The notes: generated by a model from the sequence alone, not told the origin. A DNA stretch of 64,000 nucleotides from CBDCVD01 sp965224015 (GCA_965224015.1 OZ245032.1:2046001-2110000); one strand, 5' to 3'; counted from the stretch's first letter, positions 42,080-51,540 are shown. Program-made: numbers and translations.

Positions 42080-43195
42080 ATGCGTTGGTATTTTGGGTTG
42101 GGATGTTTTATCGCAAGTGCACTGGTCTTGTCCCCGCTTGTTGCACAGGAAGAGCCACCGGTTCGGGGTTTGAAGACACATCTGATTGAACAGATCGAGC
42201 GGGAGAGCGTTAGGCGGTTTCCTGCTGTTCTCGAGCCTGATGAACTGACGGTTTTATCGTTTGAAATTGCGGGCAAGTTGGAACGCCTTTCCGTTGCCGT
42301 GGGGCAAAAGGTTAAACAGGGCGAGATTGTCGCCCGACTGGACCCGACAGCGCTTAATCTGCAAATTGAAACCGCGCAGGCCGGGCTCGATCAGGCCCGC
42401 GCCGGAGCAAAAAATGCCGCCGATAAACTGGCCCGGCAGGAGGTGCTGTTTCAGCGCAAAACCGTGACAAGAGCCGCGGTCGACGAGGCGCGGACAAACG
42501 CTGAAGTCAAGGCCGCACAATTGGTGCAGGCAGAAAAATCTCTTCAGACATCACAAGAGAACCTGAGCAAAGCCATATTGCGGGCCCCCTACGATGGCAT
42601 TGTCAATTCCGTTGATGCGGAGAGCTTTGCTACAGTGGGTGCCGGAACGCCGATCCTGTCGTTTTATCGGGCAGAGAACTTTGAATTGGCATTTTCGGTC
42701 AATTTTGATGTCGCCAATCAATTGGTGGTGGGAAAACCAGCGCAGGTGCGCCTTGCGGATCGGCCGGATATCGTCCTGGACGCCGTTGTCAGCGAGTTGG
42801 GAGGGCGTGCCGACTCGGTGTCCAGCTTTCCCATTGTGTTATCCCTGACCTCAACCCATCCGGTGCTGAAGGCCGGTATGGCGGCCGAGGCTGCAATCGC
42901 CCTGCCTTTGCAGCGTGAGCAGGGCTTTACGGTCCCCTTGAGCGTCGCCATCAACCGTGGGAAGCTCGTGCCTGAGCCGGGAACACCCATATCGCAGCGC
43001 CAATTGCAGATGGAACTTTATGTCTATGACCCCAAAACCAGTACCGTGAAACGACGCCAGGTCATTGTCGGCGGCGTTCGCGAAAACGCGTTGATTGTGG
43101 TGGATGGGCTGGAAGCGGGGGAGCGGGTCGCCTCGGCCGGGGTATCTTTCCTGCGCGATGGCCAAAAGGTCAAATTGCTTGAGGATGGGCGTTAG
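42080..43195 (+). CDS. RND efflux transporter periplasmic adaptor subunit
   Basis: A 371-residue membrane-fusion protein linking the RND pump to an outer-membrane channel. Signal peptide MRWYFGLGCFIASALVLSPL, then the barrel-sandwich (lipoyl) half VLSFEIAGKLERLSVAVGQKV, a coiled-coil hairpin at about residues 90-150 (AQAGLDQARAGAKNAADKLA), the second lipoyl half ILRAPYDGIVNSVDAE and the beta-barrel. The start at 42080 is chosen for the signal peptide; the open frame upstream crosses an R3 remnant. The last base of its stop codon is the first base of an R1 half element. Confidence 0.93.
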   Translation: MRWYFGLGCFIASALVLSPLVAQEEPPVRGLKTHLIEQIERESVRRFPAVLEPDELTVLSFEIAGKLERLSVAVGQKVKQGEIVARLDPTALNLQIETAQAGLDQARAGAKNAADKLARQEVLFQRKTVTRAAVDEARTNAEVKAAQLVQAEKSLQTSQENLSKAILRAPYDGIVNSVDAESFATVGAGTPILSFYRAENFELAFSVNFDVANQLVVGKPAQVRLADRPDIVLDAVVSELGGRADSVSSFPIVLSLTSTHPVLKAGMAAEAAIALPLQREQGFTVPLSVAINRGKLVPEPGTPISQRQLQMELYVYDPKTSTVKRRQVIVGGVRENALIVVDGLEAGERVASAGVSFLRDGQKVKLLEDGR

Positions 43196-43231
43196 ATCAG
43201 CTTGGCGTTAGTTGTACCCATTTTGCTATAG
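43195..43231. repeat. R1 second-half remnant between adaptor and pump genes
   Basis: GATCAGCTTGGCGTTAGTTG through CCCATTTTGCTATAG: half of an R1 hairpin ending in the R1 terminus, beginning in the adaptor stop codon. The element probably inserted in or replaced the intercistronic region of the operon. Confidence 0.75.
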
Positions 43232-43246
43232 GCATAGGCAGCGGAC

Positions 43247-46200
43247 ATGGATTTTCTAACCCGCTTTAGTTTGCAGAAATCGCGTTTGACGTTGCTGGTT
43301 ATTGCCGGGCTGCTGTTTCTTGGCACGATGGCCTATATCAACCTTCCCAAGCGGGAAAATCCGGCAATTACCATCAGAACAACCGTCGTATCGGCTACTT
43401 TCGCGGGAATGGCACCGGAGCGGGTCGAAGACTTGATTGCGGTACCACTTGAGCGCGCGGCGCGCGAGATTGGTGAAGTGGATAAAATTTCCACACGCAT
43501 CACCACCGGCCAGGCAATACTCAATCTTGACGTACATGACTGGGTGCCCGGTGAACAATTGCCGCAGGTGTTCCAGGAAATCCGTAATAAGATGAAGGAC
43601 ACCAAGGGGGAACTGCCAGAGGGAACCATAGGACCGAACGTCAATACCAATTATGGTGATGTGGCCATTGCCACGGTTGCGGTGACCGGTGAGGGGTTCA
43701 GCTATGCAGAAATGTGGGACGCGGCGGACGATCTGCGAACAGGCCTTTATCGCGTCGAGGGGGTTAGCAAAGTCACTATTCTGGGCGCCCAGGACGAGCG
43801 CATCTGGCTTGAAATCGATAGCCGCCGCCTGGCTGCGGTCGGTGTGCAGATCCCCAAGGTTCTCGGAGACTTGCAGGCGCAGAACATTATTCTTCCCGCA
43901 GGGCAGATTGATGCGAATGGAACCAACATTGTTTTGGAGGCCAATGGGGACCTGAGATCCCTTGATGATATTGCAAATGTATTGACCAAGGCATCGGGAT
44001 TGGACGGTTTTGTCCGCTTGAGCGATCTTATGCGCGTGCGCCGCGGTTATGTGGACCCCCTTGAAAAGCCGATCTTTTTTAACGGCGAGGCGGCGCTGAT
44101 CGTCAGTGTTGAAATGGCCGACCAGGAAGATATCCAAAAACTTGGCGATGTTCTTAAAACTCAGATCGCCAGGCTTGAGAACGCGCAACCCATCGGGATC
44201 AGCTATCATCTCTCGACTTTTCAGGAGACCAATGTCACCCAGGGTATCAATAATGCGCTTTCCAATGTGGGGCAGACCTTTGCGGTGGTCTTTTTGGTTA
44301 TGCTGGTGTTTCTGGGCCTGCGCCCGGCACTGATTATAGCCAGTATAGTGCCCTTTGCCGTCATGTTTGCCCTTATTGCCATGGCACGGATGGGCATCGG
44401 CCTTGAGCAAGTCTCGATTGCTGCCGTGATTATTTCCATGGGGCTTTTGGTTGATAACGGGCTGGTGGTGGTAGAGGACATTGAAGCGCGCATCGCCGGC
44501 GGAGCAAGCCCCAGGCAGGCCGCAATCGGTGCCGGTGGTCAGTTTTTTATTCCTCTGGCGGTGGCCTCGATCACGACCGTTTCAGCGTTTATCCCCATGC
44601 TCATTCTGGATGGAACTGAAGGGGAGTTTGCGTTTTCCCTTGGTGCGGTGGTTGCCGTGATGCTGGTGGGTTCGTGGCTGACGGCGCATTATATTTTGCC
44701 GTTTCTGGCAGCGGTTTTCATGCGGGCGAAGCCACAAAGCGCGCAGACGGAAACTCGGCTTGTGCACGCTTATGCCCGGCTGGTGCGGCGGATTTTGCCG
44801 TGGGGTATTCCTGTAGCGCTGGGTTGCTATGGCCTTGTTTTTGTGGCGGTCACGGTTTTTTCGGTGCTGAAGGCGGAAATGTTTCCTTTAAGCGAGCGGG
44901 CGGAGTATTTGATCTACCTCGATATGCCAAAGGGAACGTCCATCGCTGCAACCCAGGCCGAGGCCCTTGCGGTTGACCGCTGGTTACGCGATCCTGATGT
45001 CAACAGCGAGGTTGTTAATACGACCGTATTTGTTGGCGACGGGGGGCCCCGGTTCTACCTGGCGCTCAATCCAGCCGATGCCAACCCGGCAAGCGCCTTT
45101 ATTCTTGTTAACACACGCTCCTTTACAGACGCCGTTGCTGCGGCAAAGCGGACCCGTCGCTATCTTTATGAAAATCGTCCCGCCGTCCGCGCCCGGGTGA
45201 CTCGATTGTCCATGGGAGGATCAGAATCCGGCATTGTTGATATCGAAATCACAGGTCCTGACGCTGATCTTATGCTTGAGGCCGCAGATGACGTTAGCGC
45301 CGCCTTTGCCACAGTGCCCGGCATATCGCTGAACCAGAACGATTGGGGCAACAAAACCGTAAAGATCGAGATTGATATCGCGCAGGACAAAGCACGCGAA
45401 CTGGGGGCGACCAGCCGTGAAATCTCCGATATTATGGACACGTTCTTTTCCGGCACCACCTATTCAACGTTTCGAGAGGGCTCGGATTCCATTCCCATCG
45501 TCGTGCGTGCCGAGGAGGTATTTCGCGATAGTCTTGAGGACCTGGCCAATTTGTCTGTGGCGGCCGGTGGTCGGCTGATTTCCCTTAATCAGGTGGCCGA
45601 CTTCCACCCGCGTCTGGAATATTCGCAGCTTCGTCGGGTGAACCAGGTGCGCCAAATCACGATTTCGGGGAAAAGCGAAACCCTGTCCGCCGCCGAAGTT
45701 GAGGCCCATATAGCGCCGGCGCTGGCGGCCCTTGAGCTCGGGCCGGATTATGAGGTCAAGATCGCCGGCGAAAGCGCGCAAAGCGGCGAAGTCAACCGCA
45801 AGCTGGGTGCTGGCATACCCGTGGCTCTGGCGGTAATGCTGGCAGCTTTGATGTTTCAGTTTAATTCCTTGCGCCGGGTGGCTTTGACGTTTATGACCAT
45901 TCCGCTGATCCTGGTTGGGGCGCCCCTGGCGCTGGCCTTGTTTGGCCGCCCCCTATCGTTTTTTGCGATTTTAGGGTTGATTTCCCTGATGGGCATTATC
46001 ATCAACAATGCGATCGTCCTGATCGATCAGATCGATATTGAGCGAAAAACCCTTGATCTTGATAGCGCGATTGTTGCGGCCTCGAGCAAGCGGGCTACGC
46101 CGGTGCTGTTGACATCACTCACCACTGTGCTGGGGTTGATGCCGATGGCCATTGCCGGGGGCGCCCTTTTCGAACCCATGGCGACATTGATGATCGGCGG

Positions 46201-46300
46201 CCTGTTATTGGCATCCCCCTTGACCCTCATCTTCGTGCCCCCCGTTTACCGCTTGCTGTTTCGCAAACCCACGCATGCTGATCCAATGCCCGTTAATTAA
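43247..46300 (+). CDS. RND family efflux pump, inner-membrane transporter
   Basis: A 1017-residue proton-driven exporter with 12 membrane helices and two large periplasmic loops. First helix follows residue 10 (LTLLVIAGLLFLGTMAYINL). The proton-relay segment is GLLVDNGLVVVEDIEARI in helix 4 (about residue 405-420), with a single Asp followed by Asn instead of the Asp-Asp of AcrB. The second half has AVMLAALMFQFNSLRRV and LMGIIINNAIVLIDQI. With the adaptor upstream it forms a tripartite pump; no outer-membrane factor is in the window. Substrates unknown. Ribosome site is weak, downstream of the R1 remnant. Confidence 0.95.
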   Translation: MDFLTRFSLQKSRLTLLVIAGLLFLGTMAYINLPKRENPAITIRTTVVSATFAGMAPERVEDLIAVPLERAAREIGEVDKISTRITTGQAILNLDVHDWVPGEQLPQVFQEIRNKMKDTKGELPEGTIGPNVNTNYGDVAIATVAVTGEGFSYAEMWDAADDLRTGLYRVEGVSKVTILGAQDERIWLEIDSRRLAAVGVQIPKVLGDLQAQNIILPAGQIDANGTNIVLEANGDLRSLDDIANVLTKASGLDGFVRLSDLMRVRRGYVDPLEKPIFFNGEAALIVSVEMADQEDIQKLGDVLKTQIARLENAQPIGISYHLSTFQETNVTQGINNALSNVGQTFAVVFLVMLVFLGLRPALIIASIVPFAVMFALIAMARMGIGLEQVSIAAVIISMGLLVDNGLVVVEDIEARIAGGASPRQAAIGAGGQFFIPLAVASITTVSAFIPMLILDGTEGEFAFSLGAVVAVMLVGSWLTAHYILPFLAAVFMRAKPQSAQTETRLVHAYARLVRRILPWGIPVALGCYGLVFVAVTVFSVLKAEMFPLSERAEYLIYLDMPKGTSIAATQAEALAVDRWLRDPDVNSEVVNTTVFVGDGGPRFYLALNPADANPASAFILVNTRSFTDAVAAAKRTRRYLYENRPAVRARVTRLSMGGSESGIVDIEITGPDADLMLEAADDVSAAFATVPGISLNQNDWGNKTVKIEIDIAQDKARELGATSREISDIMDTFFSGTTYSTFREGSDSIPIVVRAEEVFRDSLEDLANLSVAAGGRLISLNQVADFHPRLEYSQLRRVNQVRQITISGKSETLSAAEVEAHIAPALAALELGPDYEVKIAGESAQSGEVNRKLGAGIPVALAVMLAALMFQFNSLRRVALTFMTIPLILVGAPLALALFGRPLSFFAILGLISLMGIIINNAIVLIDQIDIERKTLDLDSAIVAASSKRATPVLLTSLTTVLGLMPMAIAGGALFEPMATLMIGGLLLASPLTLIFVPPVYRLLFRKPTHADPMPVN

Positions 46301-46306
46301 GATGTC

Positions 46307-46344
46307 CACAAGTCAGCGTGTACAAAAAGCCCATACCGCTGGTA
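46307..46344 (-). repeat. R2 partial copy
   Basis: ACAAGTCAGCGTGTAC through ACCGCTGGTA matches one end of R2 in reverse orientation; the other end is missing. Located between the RND stop and the exonuclease gene. Confidence 0.8.
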
Positions 46345-46394
46345 TAAACCGCAACACAAAGCAAAGCTCGACGCGAATAAACACAGGACATTCC

Positions 46395-47090
46395 ATGCGC
46401 GAAATCGTTCTTGATACGGAAACAACCGGTTTTGATCCTCAAGATAGCGATCGGATTGTCGAAATCGGTTGCCTTGAACTGATCAATTATATCCCAAGCG
46501 GTGACGTGTTTCACGTCTATATCAATCCCGAGCGGTCCATGCCCGCATCGGCCTTTGCGGTGCATGGTCTTTCGGATGAATTTCTTGCTGACAAACCTCT
46601 GTTTGCCGATGTGGCGGACGACTTCACGCGCTATATTTCCGGTGCCCGTCTGATTATTCACAACGCCCCGTTTGATACAGGGTTTTTGAACATGGAACTT
46701 GCGCGGGTTGGTCGGGAGCCGATTATGCCGGAAAATGTCGTGGATACTCTTGCCATCGCCCGGCGCAAATTTCCCGGTGCCTCCAACAGCCTTGATGCCC
46801 TGTGCAAGCGATTTAACGTCGACAATTCCAATCGCACGCAACATGGCGCGCTGCTTGATGCGGAATTGCTGACTGAGGTCTATATTGAGTTGATTGGCGG
46901 CAAGCAGGCGGCTCTGGCCCTCACCAGTCGCGCGGCGGAAACGCCAACCCATGATCCGAACCACAGGCAACCCGAAAGCCTAAAGCGCCCCGCGCCCCTG
47001 ATTGAGCGGCTAAGCAAAACCGAGCAGGAAGCCCACGATGCGTTTATTGATGCCCTTGAAGGAACACCGATTTGGCGGCAATATCAATGA
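46395..47090 (+). CDS. dnaQ: DnaQ-type 3'-5' exonuclease, DNA polymerase III epsilon subunit
   Basis: A 231-residue proofreading exonuclease. DEDDh motifs: VLDTETTGFD at residues 5-14, IIHNAPFDTGFLNMEL around residues 95-110 and HGALLDAELL near residue 155-164, with the typical ASNSLDALCKRF segment between. The start at 46395 places the first motif as in all homologues; the upstream frame crosses an R2 fragment. C-terminal tail (after residue 185) resembles the polymerase-binding linker. The C-terminus ends in TPIWRQYQ. Likely the genuine epsilon subunit, although another copy elsewhere cannot be excluded. Confidence 0.92.
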   Translation: MREIVLDTETTGFDPQDSDRIVEIGCLELINYIPSGDVFHVYINPERSMPASAFAVHGLSDEFLADKPLFADVADDFTRYISGARLIIHNAPFDTGFLNMELARVGREPIMPENVVDTLAIARRKFPGASNSLDALCKRFNVDNSNRTQHGALLDAELLTEVYIELIGGKQAALALTSRAAETPTHDPNHRQPESLKRPAPLIERLSKTEQEAHDAFIDALEGTPIWRQYQ

Positions 47091-47132
47091 TCCTGCCCTT
47101 GAGGCTTGGGTAATGAAAGGAAAGTGGAATGG

Positions 47133-47230
47133 CTATAGCAAAATGCGTTTAATGGGATTGATGGGCATTGCCGTATTCTTCTCGCATTTTGCTATAGATT
47201 TAGAGGGCGATCAGCTTTATGGGGTTAGCT
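47133..47230 (+). repeat. R1 element, second half truncated
   Basis: First half 47133-47197 with both 15-bp ends; the second half starts (GATCAGCTTTATGGGGTTAGC) but is cut at 47230, where an R2-derived palindrome begins. Confidence 0.88.
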
Positions 47231-47232
47231 AA

Positions 47233-47261
47233 TACCAAGGGCCCTTGCCAAAGGCCCTTGG
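47233..47261. repeat. R2-derived palindrome at the end of the ABC operon
   Basis: TACCAAGGGCCC followed by an inverted copy GGCCCTTGGTA: two R2 right ends head to head. It overlaps the end of the ugpC-like gene region and could act as its transcription terminator. Confidence 0.7.
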
Positions 47262-47263
47262 TA

Positions 47264-48379
47264 TTAGGCGATGCGCTGCTCAGTCCGCGGATCGAAAAAA
47301 ACAGCCTTCTCCATATTCGCGGCAAACTTCGCTGGTTTGCCCGAGGCGACTTGGGTGTCTGAACGCATCCGGGCAATACAATCCTTGCCGCCTAGTACCG
47401 TAGTGACATAAGTGTCTGAGCCGGCTGGCTCTACAACAGAAACCGTACTTTCAAAATGCTCCACATGCCTGGAGCGTTGATCAGCTCCGTCGGCATCTGT
47501 CAGCGCCTCCGGTCGTAACCCCAGAATAATGTTCCGGCCAGTATGTTCGCGCAGTGCATCTGTAGAATTTGCCAGGCGCAACTGTATTGGCTTGCCGTCA
47601 CGATCGATGGCTACCGCACTCAGATCGTCTCCTTTTGCCTCCAAACTGACCTCAATCAAGTTCATTGATGGCGAACCCATAAAAGTTGCCACAAACAGAT
47701 TCGCTGGGGTGACGTAAATCTGTTTCGGTGTACCCAACTGTTGAACATATCCGCCATTCATCACAGCAATGCGGGTGGACAGTGTCATGGCCTCGATCTG
47801 ATCATGTGTGACGTAAACAATGGTGGTGCCGAGATTCTGATGTAGTTTCTTGATCTCCGTGCGCATATCAACACGCAGCTTGGCATCAAGATTTGAGAGT
47901 GGTTCGTCAAACAGAAATACGTCCGGTTTGCGTACCAACGCCCTGCCCATGGCAACACGCTGACGCTGACCGCCGGAAAGCTGCCCGGGTTTACGGTCCA
48001 GCAATTGTTCGATTTGCAAAAGCTTGGCCACCTCGGACATAGCCTTATCCCGCTCTGGTTTGGGCACGCCATGCATCTCAAGACCGAAAGTTATGTTCTG
48101 GCCAACGGTCATATTCGGATAAAGCGCATATGACTGAAACACCATCGCGATATTGCGCTTGGACGGGTGCACCCCATTCATCACCTGGTCCTTGATGCGG
48201 ATTTCGCCCGATGTAATGTCCTCGAGCCCTGCGATCATGTTGAGCAGCGTGGACTTGCCACAGCCGGACGGTCCAACAAGCACGAGAAACTCGCCTTCCT
48301 CAACGTTGATGTCCACTTTGTGCAGGACTTCCACGGACCCGTAGGACTTTGTTGCATTGTCAATGTCGAGAAATGCCAT
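47264..48379 (-). CDS. Sugar ABC transporter ATP-binding protein (UgpC/MalK type)
   Basis: A 371-residue ATPase with Walker A GPSGCGKST (residues 36-44), LSGGQRQRVAMGRALVRKP signature, Walker B VFLFDEPLSNLDAKL, and a C-terminal OB-fold regulatory domain from about residue 240 (ILGLRPEALTDADG). Energises the permeases at 48384 and 49262. Last gene of a four-gene transport operon. The stop codon is contributed by the flank of an R2-derived palindrome, which suggests that the C-terminus ends at the insertion point. Confidence 0.95.
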   Translation of the reverse strand: MAFLDIDNATKSYGSVEVLHKVDINVEEGEFLVLVGPSGCGKSTLLNMIAGLEDITSGEIRIKDQVMNGVHPSKRNIAMVFQSYALYPNMTVGQNITFGLEMHGVPKPERDKAMSEVAKLLQIEQLLDRKPGQLSGGQRQRVAMGRALVRKPDVFLFDEPLSNLDAKLRVDMRTEIKKLHQNLGTTIVYVTHDQIEAMTLSTRIAVMNGGYVQQLGTPKQIYVTPANLFVATFMGSPSMNLIEVSLEAKGDDLSAVAIDRDGKPIQLRLANSTDALREHTGRNIILGLRPEALTDADGADQRSRHVEHFESTVSVVEPAGSDTYVTTVLGGKDCIARMRSDTQVASGKPAKFAANMEKAVFFDPRTEQRIA

Positions 48380-48383
48380 TGGT

Positions 48384-49265
48384 TCAACCCTTTACGCTGC
48401 CCGCCATCAGGCCGCGCACGAAATAGCGGCCAGCGACGATGTAAACAAGAAGTGTTGGAAGCGCCGCCAGAATAGCGCCTGCAAAGTGGACGTTGTACTC
48501 CTTAACGCCGGTTGAACTCTGCACGAGGTTATTGAGGGCGACGGTCATCGGGGCACCGTCACCGCTCGCAAACGAAGCACCGAAGAGAAAGTCGTTCCAG
48601 ATGTTTGTGAACTGCCAGATAATACATACGACAGAAATCGGCCCTGAAGACGGAAGCAGAATGCGCCAGAAAATGCGGAAGAAACCTGCCCCGTCAATTT
48701 GCGCAGCCCGGACGAGCTCGGTGGGGAAAACCGCATAATAATTGCGAAAGTAGAGCGTGGAAAAACCAATCCCGTATACTAGATGAACAAGCACGAGTCC
48801 GCCTGTGGTGCCAGACAAACCCAGCGCGCCCAGTACCGCTGCCATAGGGATCAAGACAATCTGGAATGGAATGAAGCATGCAAACAGCATCAGCCCGAAC
48901 AGGATTGTGTCGCCCCTGAACCGCCATTTCGTCAGAATGTATCCGTTCAGTGCTCCGAGGACTGTCGACAAGGCCACTGCCGGAACAACCATTGAGATCG
49001 AATTCCAGAAATACGGACGGAGCCCTGTCGGCTCGACACCGATTTGCGCTGTTGACCATGCCTTCAACCAGGGCTCAATCGTCCAGACCTGCGGCAGAGC
49101 CATCATACCTCCACCGGTAATCTCGGATAGCGGTTTAACCGAATTGACAGCCATCACATACAAGGGAAGTAGGTAGAACAGCGCGAACAAGATAAGGACC
49201 AGGTAAACCAATACCCTTGCGACCCGCCCTGTGCGTACGGCGTTATCCTGAGTGGCAATGCTCAT
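48384..49265 (-). CDS. Carbohydrate ABC transporter permease (MalG type)
   Basis: A 293-residue permease with six helices and the EAA-loop AAQIDGAGFFRIFWRILLPS near residues 190-210, which docks on the ATPase. It overlaps the upstream permease by 4 bp (ATGA) and is followed by the ATPase gene after 4 bp. Confidence 0.94.
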   Translation of the reverse strand: MSIATQDNAVRTGRVARVLVYLVLILFALFYLLPLYVMAVNSVKPLSEITGGGMMALPQVWTIEPWLKAWSTAQIGVEPTGLRPYFWNSISMVVPAVALSTVLGALNGYILTKWRFRGDTILFGLMLFACFIPFQIVLIPMAAVLGALGLSGTTGGLVLVHLVYGIGFSTLYFRNYYAVFPTELVRAAQIDGAGFFRIFWRILLPSSGPISVVCIIWQFTNIWNDFLFGASFASGDGAPMTVALNNLVQSSTGVKEYNVHFAGAILAALPTLLVYIVAGRYFVRGLMAGSVKG

Positions 49266-50182
49266 AACTTCCGCTCCCGCAATTCAGAATAGAGATACGG
49301 GATCATGATGGCGGCGATCGTCATCAACATGATAACCGCCGAGGATGCGCCAATGCCCATCTGGTTCCGACTGAAAGTGTAGGAATACATGAAGGTCGCC
49401 GGCAGTTCGGTCGCCCGCCCCGGACCGCCGCCTGTCATGGCAATTACCAGATCGAATGTCTTGATTGCCAGATGCGCAAGGATTACGAAAGCCGACAGAA
49501 AGGCGGGGCGCAATTGCGGTAGAATGATCCGCCGATACAGATTCCAGGTCGAGGCGCCATCCATCTGAGCTGCCTTCAATATCTCGGAATCTATTCCTCG
49601 CAAGCCGGCCAGGAACATCGCCATGGTAAAGCCGGACGATTGCCAGACAGCGGCGGCAATGACCGTGTAGAGCGCAAAATCACGGTTCTTGATCCAGTCG
49701 AAAGAAAAACTTTCCCAGCCCCATCCTTGCATGATGTTTTCAAGACCAATGCCGGGATCCAGCATCCATTTCCAAGCGGTACCTGTTACGATGAAGCTCA
49801 ACGCCATGGGATACAGGAAAATGGGCCGGATAAATCCCTCACCTCGAATTTTTTGATCCAACAGGATGGCAAGTAGCAACCCGATCAAAGTGCAAATGAT
49901 AATGTAAAGCCCAGCAAAGACAGCCATGTTCCACACGGCAATGTCCCAGTGGGAAAGCTTGAACAGCTTTTCGTAATTGGTAAATCCGATCAAGTCATAT
50001 GTCGGCTGACCGCTTTTATCGACAAATGGCAATATTCGGCTGTCAGTGAAACTTACATAGACCGTAAAGAGGATGAAGCCGTAAACAAATACAAAAATGA
50101 GCGCCAGGGATGGCGACAAAACCAGTTTGGGCAACCAGCTTTGAAGGCGGGTTCGCATATCGACCTGGGTGCTAACGGCCAT
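49262..50182 (-). CDS. Sugar ABC transporter permease (MalF type)
   Basis: A 306-residue permease with EAA-loop AAQMDGASTWNLYRRIILPQ near residues 205-225 and typical LSHWDIAVWNMAVFAG early segment. Starts 66 bp after the binding-protein gene, behind a hairpin. Confidence 0.94.
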   Translation of the reverse strand: MAVSTQVDMRTRLQSWLPKLVLSPSLALIFVFVYGFILFTVYVSFTDSRILPFVDKSGQPTYDLIGFTNYEKLFKLSHWDIAVWNMAVFAGLYIIICTLIGLLLAILLDQKIRGEGFIRPIFLYPMALSFIVTGTAWKWMLDPGIGLENIMQGWGWESFSFDWIKNRDFALYTVIAAAVWQSSGFTMAMFLAGLRGIDSEILKAAQMDGASTWNLYRRIILPQLRPAFLSAFVILAHLAIKTFDLVIAMTGGGPGRATELPATFMYSYTFSRNQMGIGASSAVIMLMTIAAIMIPYLYSELRERKL

Positions 50183-50208
50183 CGCGAGTTATCCTCCTTC
50201 AGACGCCA

Positions 50209-50230
50209 AAGGCGGCCTGAAGGCCGCCTT
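50209..50230 (-). terminator. Intercistronic hairpin after binding-protein gene
   Basis: AAGGCGGCCT / AGGCCGCCTT form a 9 to 10-bp stem with a tiny loop between the binding-protein and permease genes. Its placement equals that of the hairpin at 7195 and suggests partial termination or mRNA protection. Confidence 0.75.
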
Positions 50231-50248
50231 CAAAATGGGAACAGCGGT

Positions 50249-51496
50249 TTACCGCGCGACTTCTACTGCACTGACCAGTTCCTGAACGGCGGTGGCGCTG
50301 TCATACTCGCCGTTAAAGTGAGCAGTAATCACATCATAAATCGCGTTCTTGATTGCCGCAGGATTGGCGTGACCATGAGCCATAGATCCGAAAAGATTGC
50401 CGGATGATGCAGCTGCTGCCAGGTCTTTAATGCCCTGCTTGCCGCAATCATCGAAATCCGCATCAGATACGTCTGTACGAGCGGGGACCGATCCTTTGAC
50501 CACATTAAACGCAGACTGGAAGGACGGGCTCAGGATTGAACTGGCGAGGGCTGCCTGCTCGGCCGAAACTATTCCGCCCTGATCGAACATCGCAAACTGG
50601 TCAGCGTTAAAGGTGACCTGTTCCGCCGTTCCGGGGAAACGGAAGCAGAGGAAATCCACACCGGGTTTCTTGCCCGCGTTCAGGAATTCGCCCTTGGCCC
50701 AGTCACCCATCATCTGGAAACCGGCTTCGCCGTTGATAACCATGGCGGTGGCAAGGTTCCAATCGCGGCCGGAGAAGTTATCATCAACATTCGCGCGAAT
50801 AAAAGCCATGCGATCAAAGGCTTCCTTCATTGTGTCGGAGCCCAATGCATCTGCGTTCAAGTCGATGAATGCAGACTTGTAAAATTCAGGTCCGCCTGTC
50901 GACATTGCAACCGCATCAAAGATGGTCGCATCCTGCCATGCCTGTCCACCATGGGCGATCGGAGTGATTCCCGCAGCTTTCAGCTTTTCAACGGCCGCCG
51001 CGAACTCTTCCCATGTGGTGGGGACAGCAATGCCGTTCGCATCAAGAACAGCCTTGTTCGCCCAAACCCAGTTTGTGGAGTGAACGTTCACAGGAGCAGA
51101 AACCCACTTGCCATCAACTTTGGCGAAAGCCTGCAGGGCTTCTGGAACCACCTTGTCCCAACCTTCCCGGGCTGCCACTTCGTTCAGATCGGCAAGCGCG
51201 CCCTGATTACCCCAGTCCAGAATGTCAAAACCAAGCATTTGAACCGCTGTTGGTGCATCACCTGCCGTTACGCGGGCGCGAAGAACTGTCATCGCCTGTT
51301 CACCGCCGCCGCCTGCAACCGGCATGTCCTGCCAGCCGATACCCTGGCTTTCCAGATCCTTTTTCAGAACGTTCAAGGCTGCGGCTTCACCACCGGATGT
51401 CCACCAGTGCAAAACCTCAACATCAGCCGCCAGAGCCGGCGCTGCGCTCAACATCAGAGCAGCAATGGTCGTTTTCAGTGTCGTATTTATTCTCAT
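50249..51496 (-). CDS. ABC transporter substrate-binding protein (carbohydrate, GtsA-like)
   Basis: A 415-residue periplasmic binding protein with signal peptide (LKTTIAALMLSAAPALA, cleavage before ADVEVL). The mature start VLHWWTSGGEAAALNVL, VAGGGGEQAMTVLRARV and VNVHSTNWVWANKAVLD are like glucose/mannose-binding proteins of the Gts type. The true ligand is uncertain, since the operon neighbours point to an unusual carbohydrate-like compound. The palindrome at 51521-51540 lies 25 bp upstream of the ATG, so this transport operon has its own regulated promoter. Confidence 0.92.
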   Translation of the reverse strand: MRINTTLKTTIAALMLSAAPALAADVEVLHWWTSGGEAAALNVLKKDLESQGIGWQDMPVAGGGGEQAMTVLRARVTAGDAPTAVQMLGFDILDWGNQGALADLNEVAAREGWDKVVPEALQAFAKVDGKWVSAPVNVHSTNWVWANKAVLDANGIAVPTTWEEFAAAVEKLKAAGITPIAHGGQAWQDATIFDAVAMSTGGPEFYKSAFIDLNADALGSDTMKEAFDRMAFIRANVDDNFSGRDWNLATAMVINGEAGFQMMGDWAKGEFLNAGKKPGVDFLCFRFPGTAEQVTFNADQFAMFDQGGIVSAEQAALASSILSPSFQSAFNVVKGSVPARTDVSDADFDDCGKQGIKDLAAAASSGNLFGSMAHGHANPAAIKNAIYDVITAHFNGEYDSATAVQELVSAVEVAR

Positions 51497-51520
51497 GAAT
51501 TATTCCTCCCTTTTCCCACC

Positions 51521-51540
51521 AAGTAACTGTTGGGTTACTT
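51521..51540. promoter_or_regulatory. Operator A, RTAAC-N6-GTTAY type
   Basis: AAGTAACTGTTGGGTTACTT is a 20-bp interrupted palindrome: AAGTAAC, six bases, GTTACTT. It lies between the isomerase stop and the binding-protein gene. Three related sites occur at 55685, 55770 and 61283. Confidence 0.8.
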
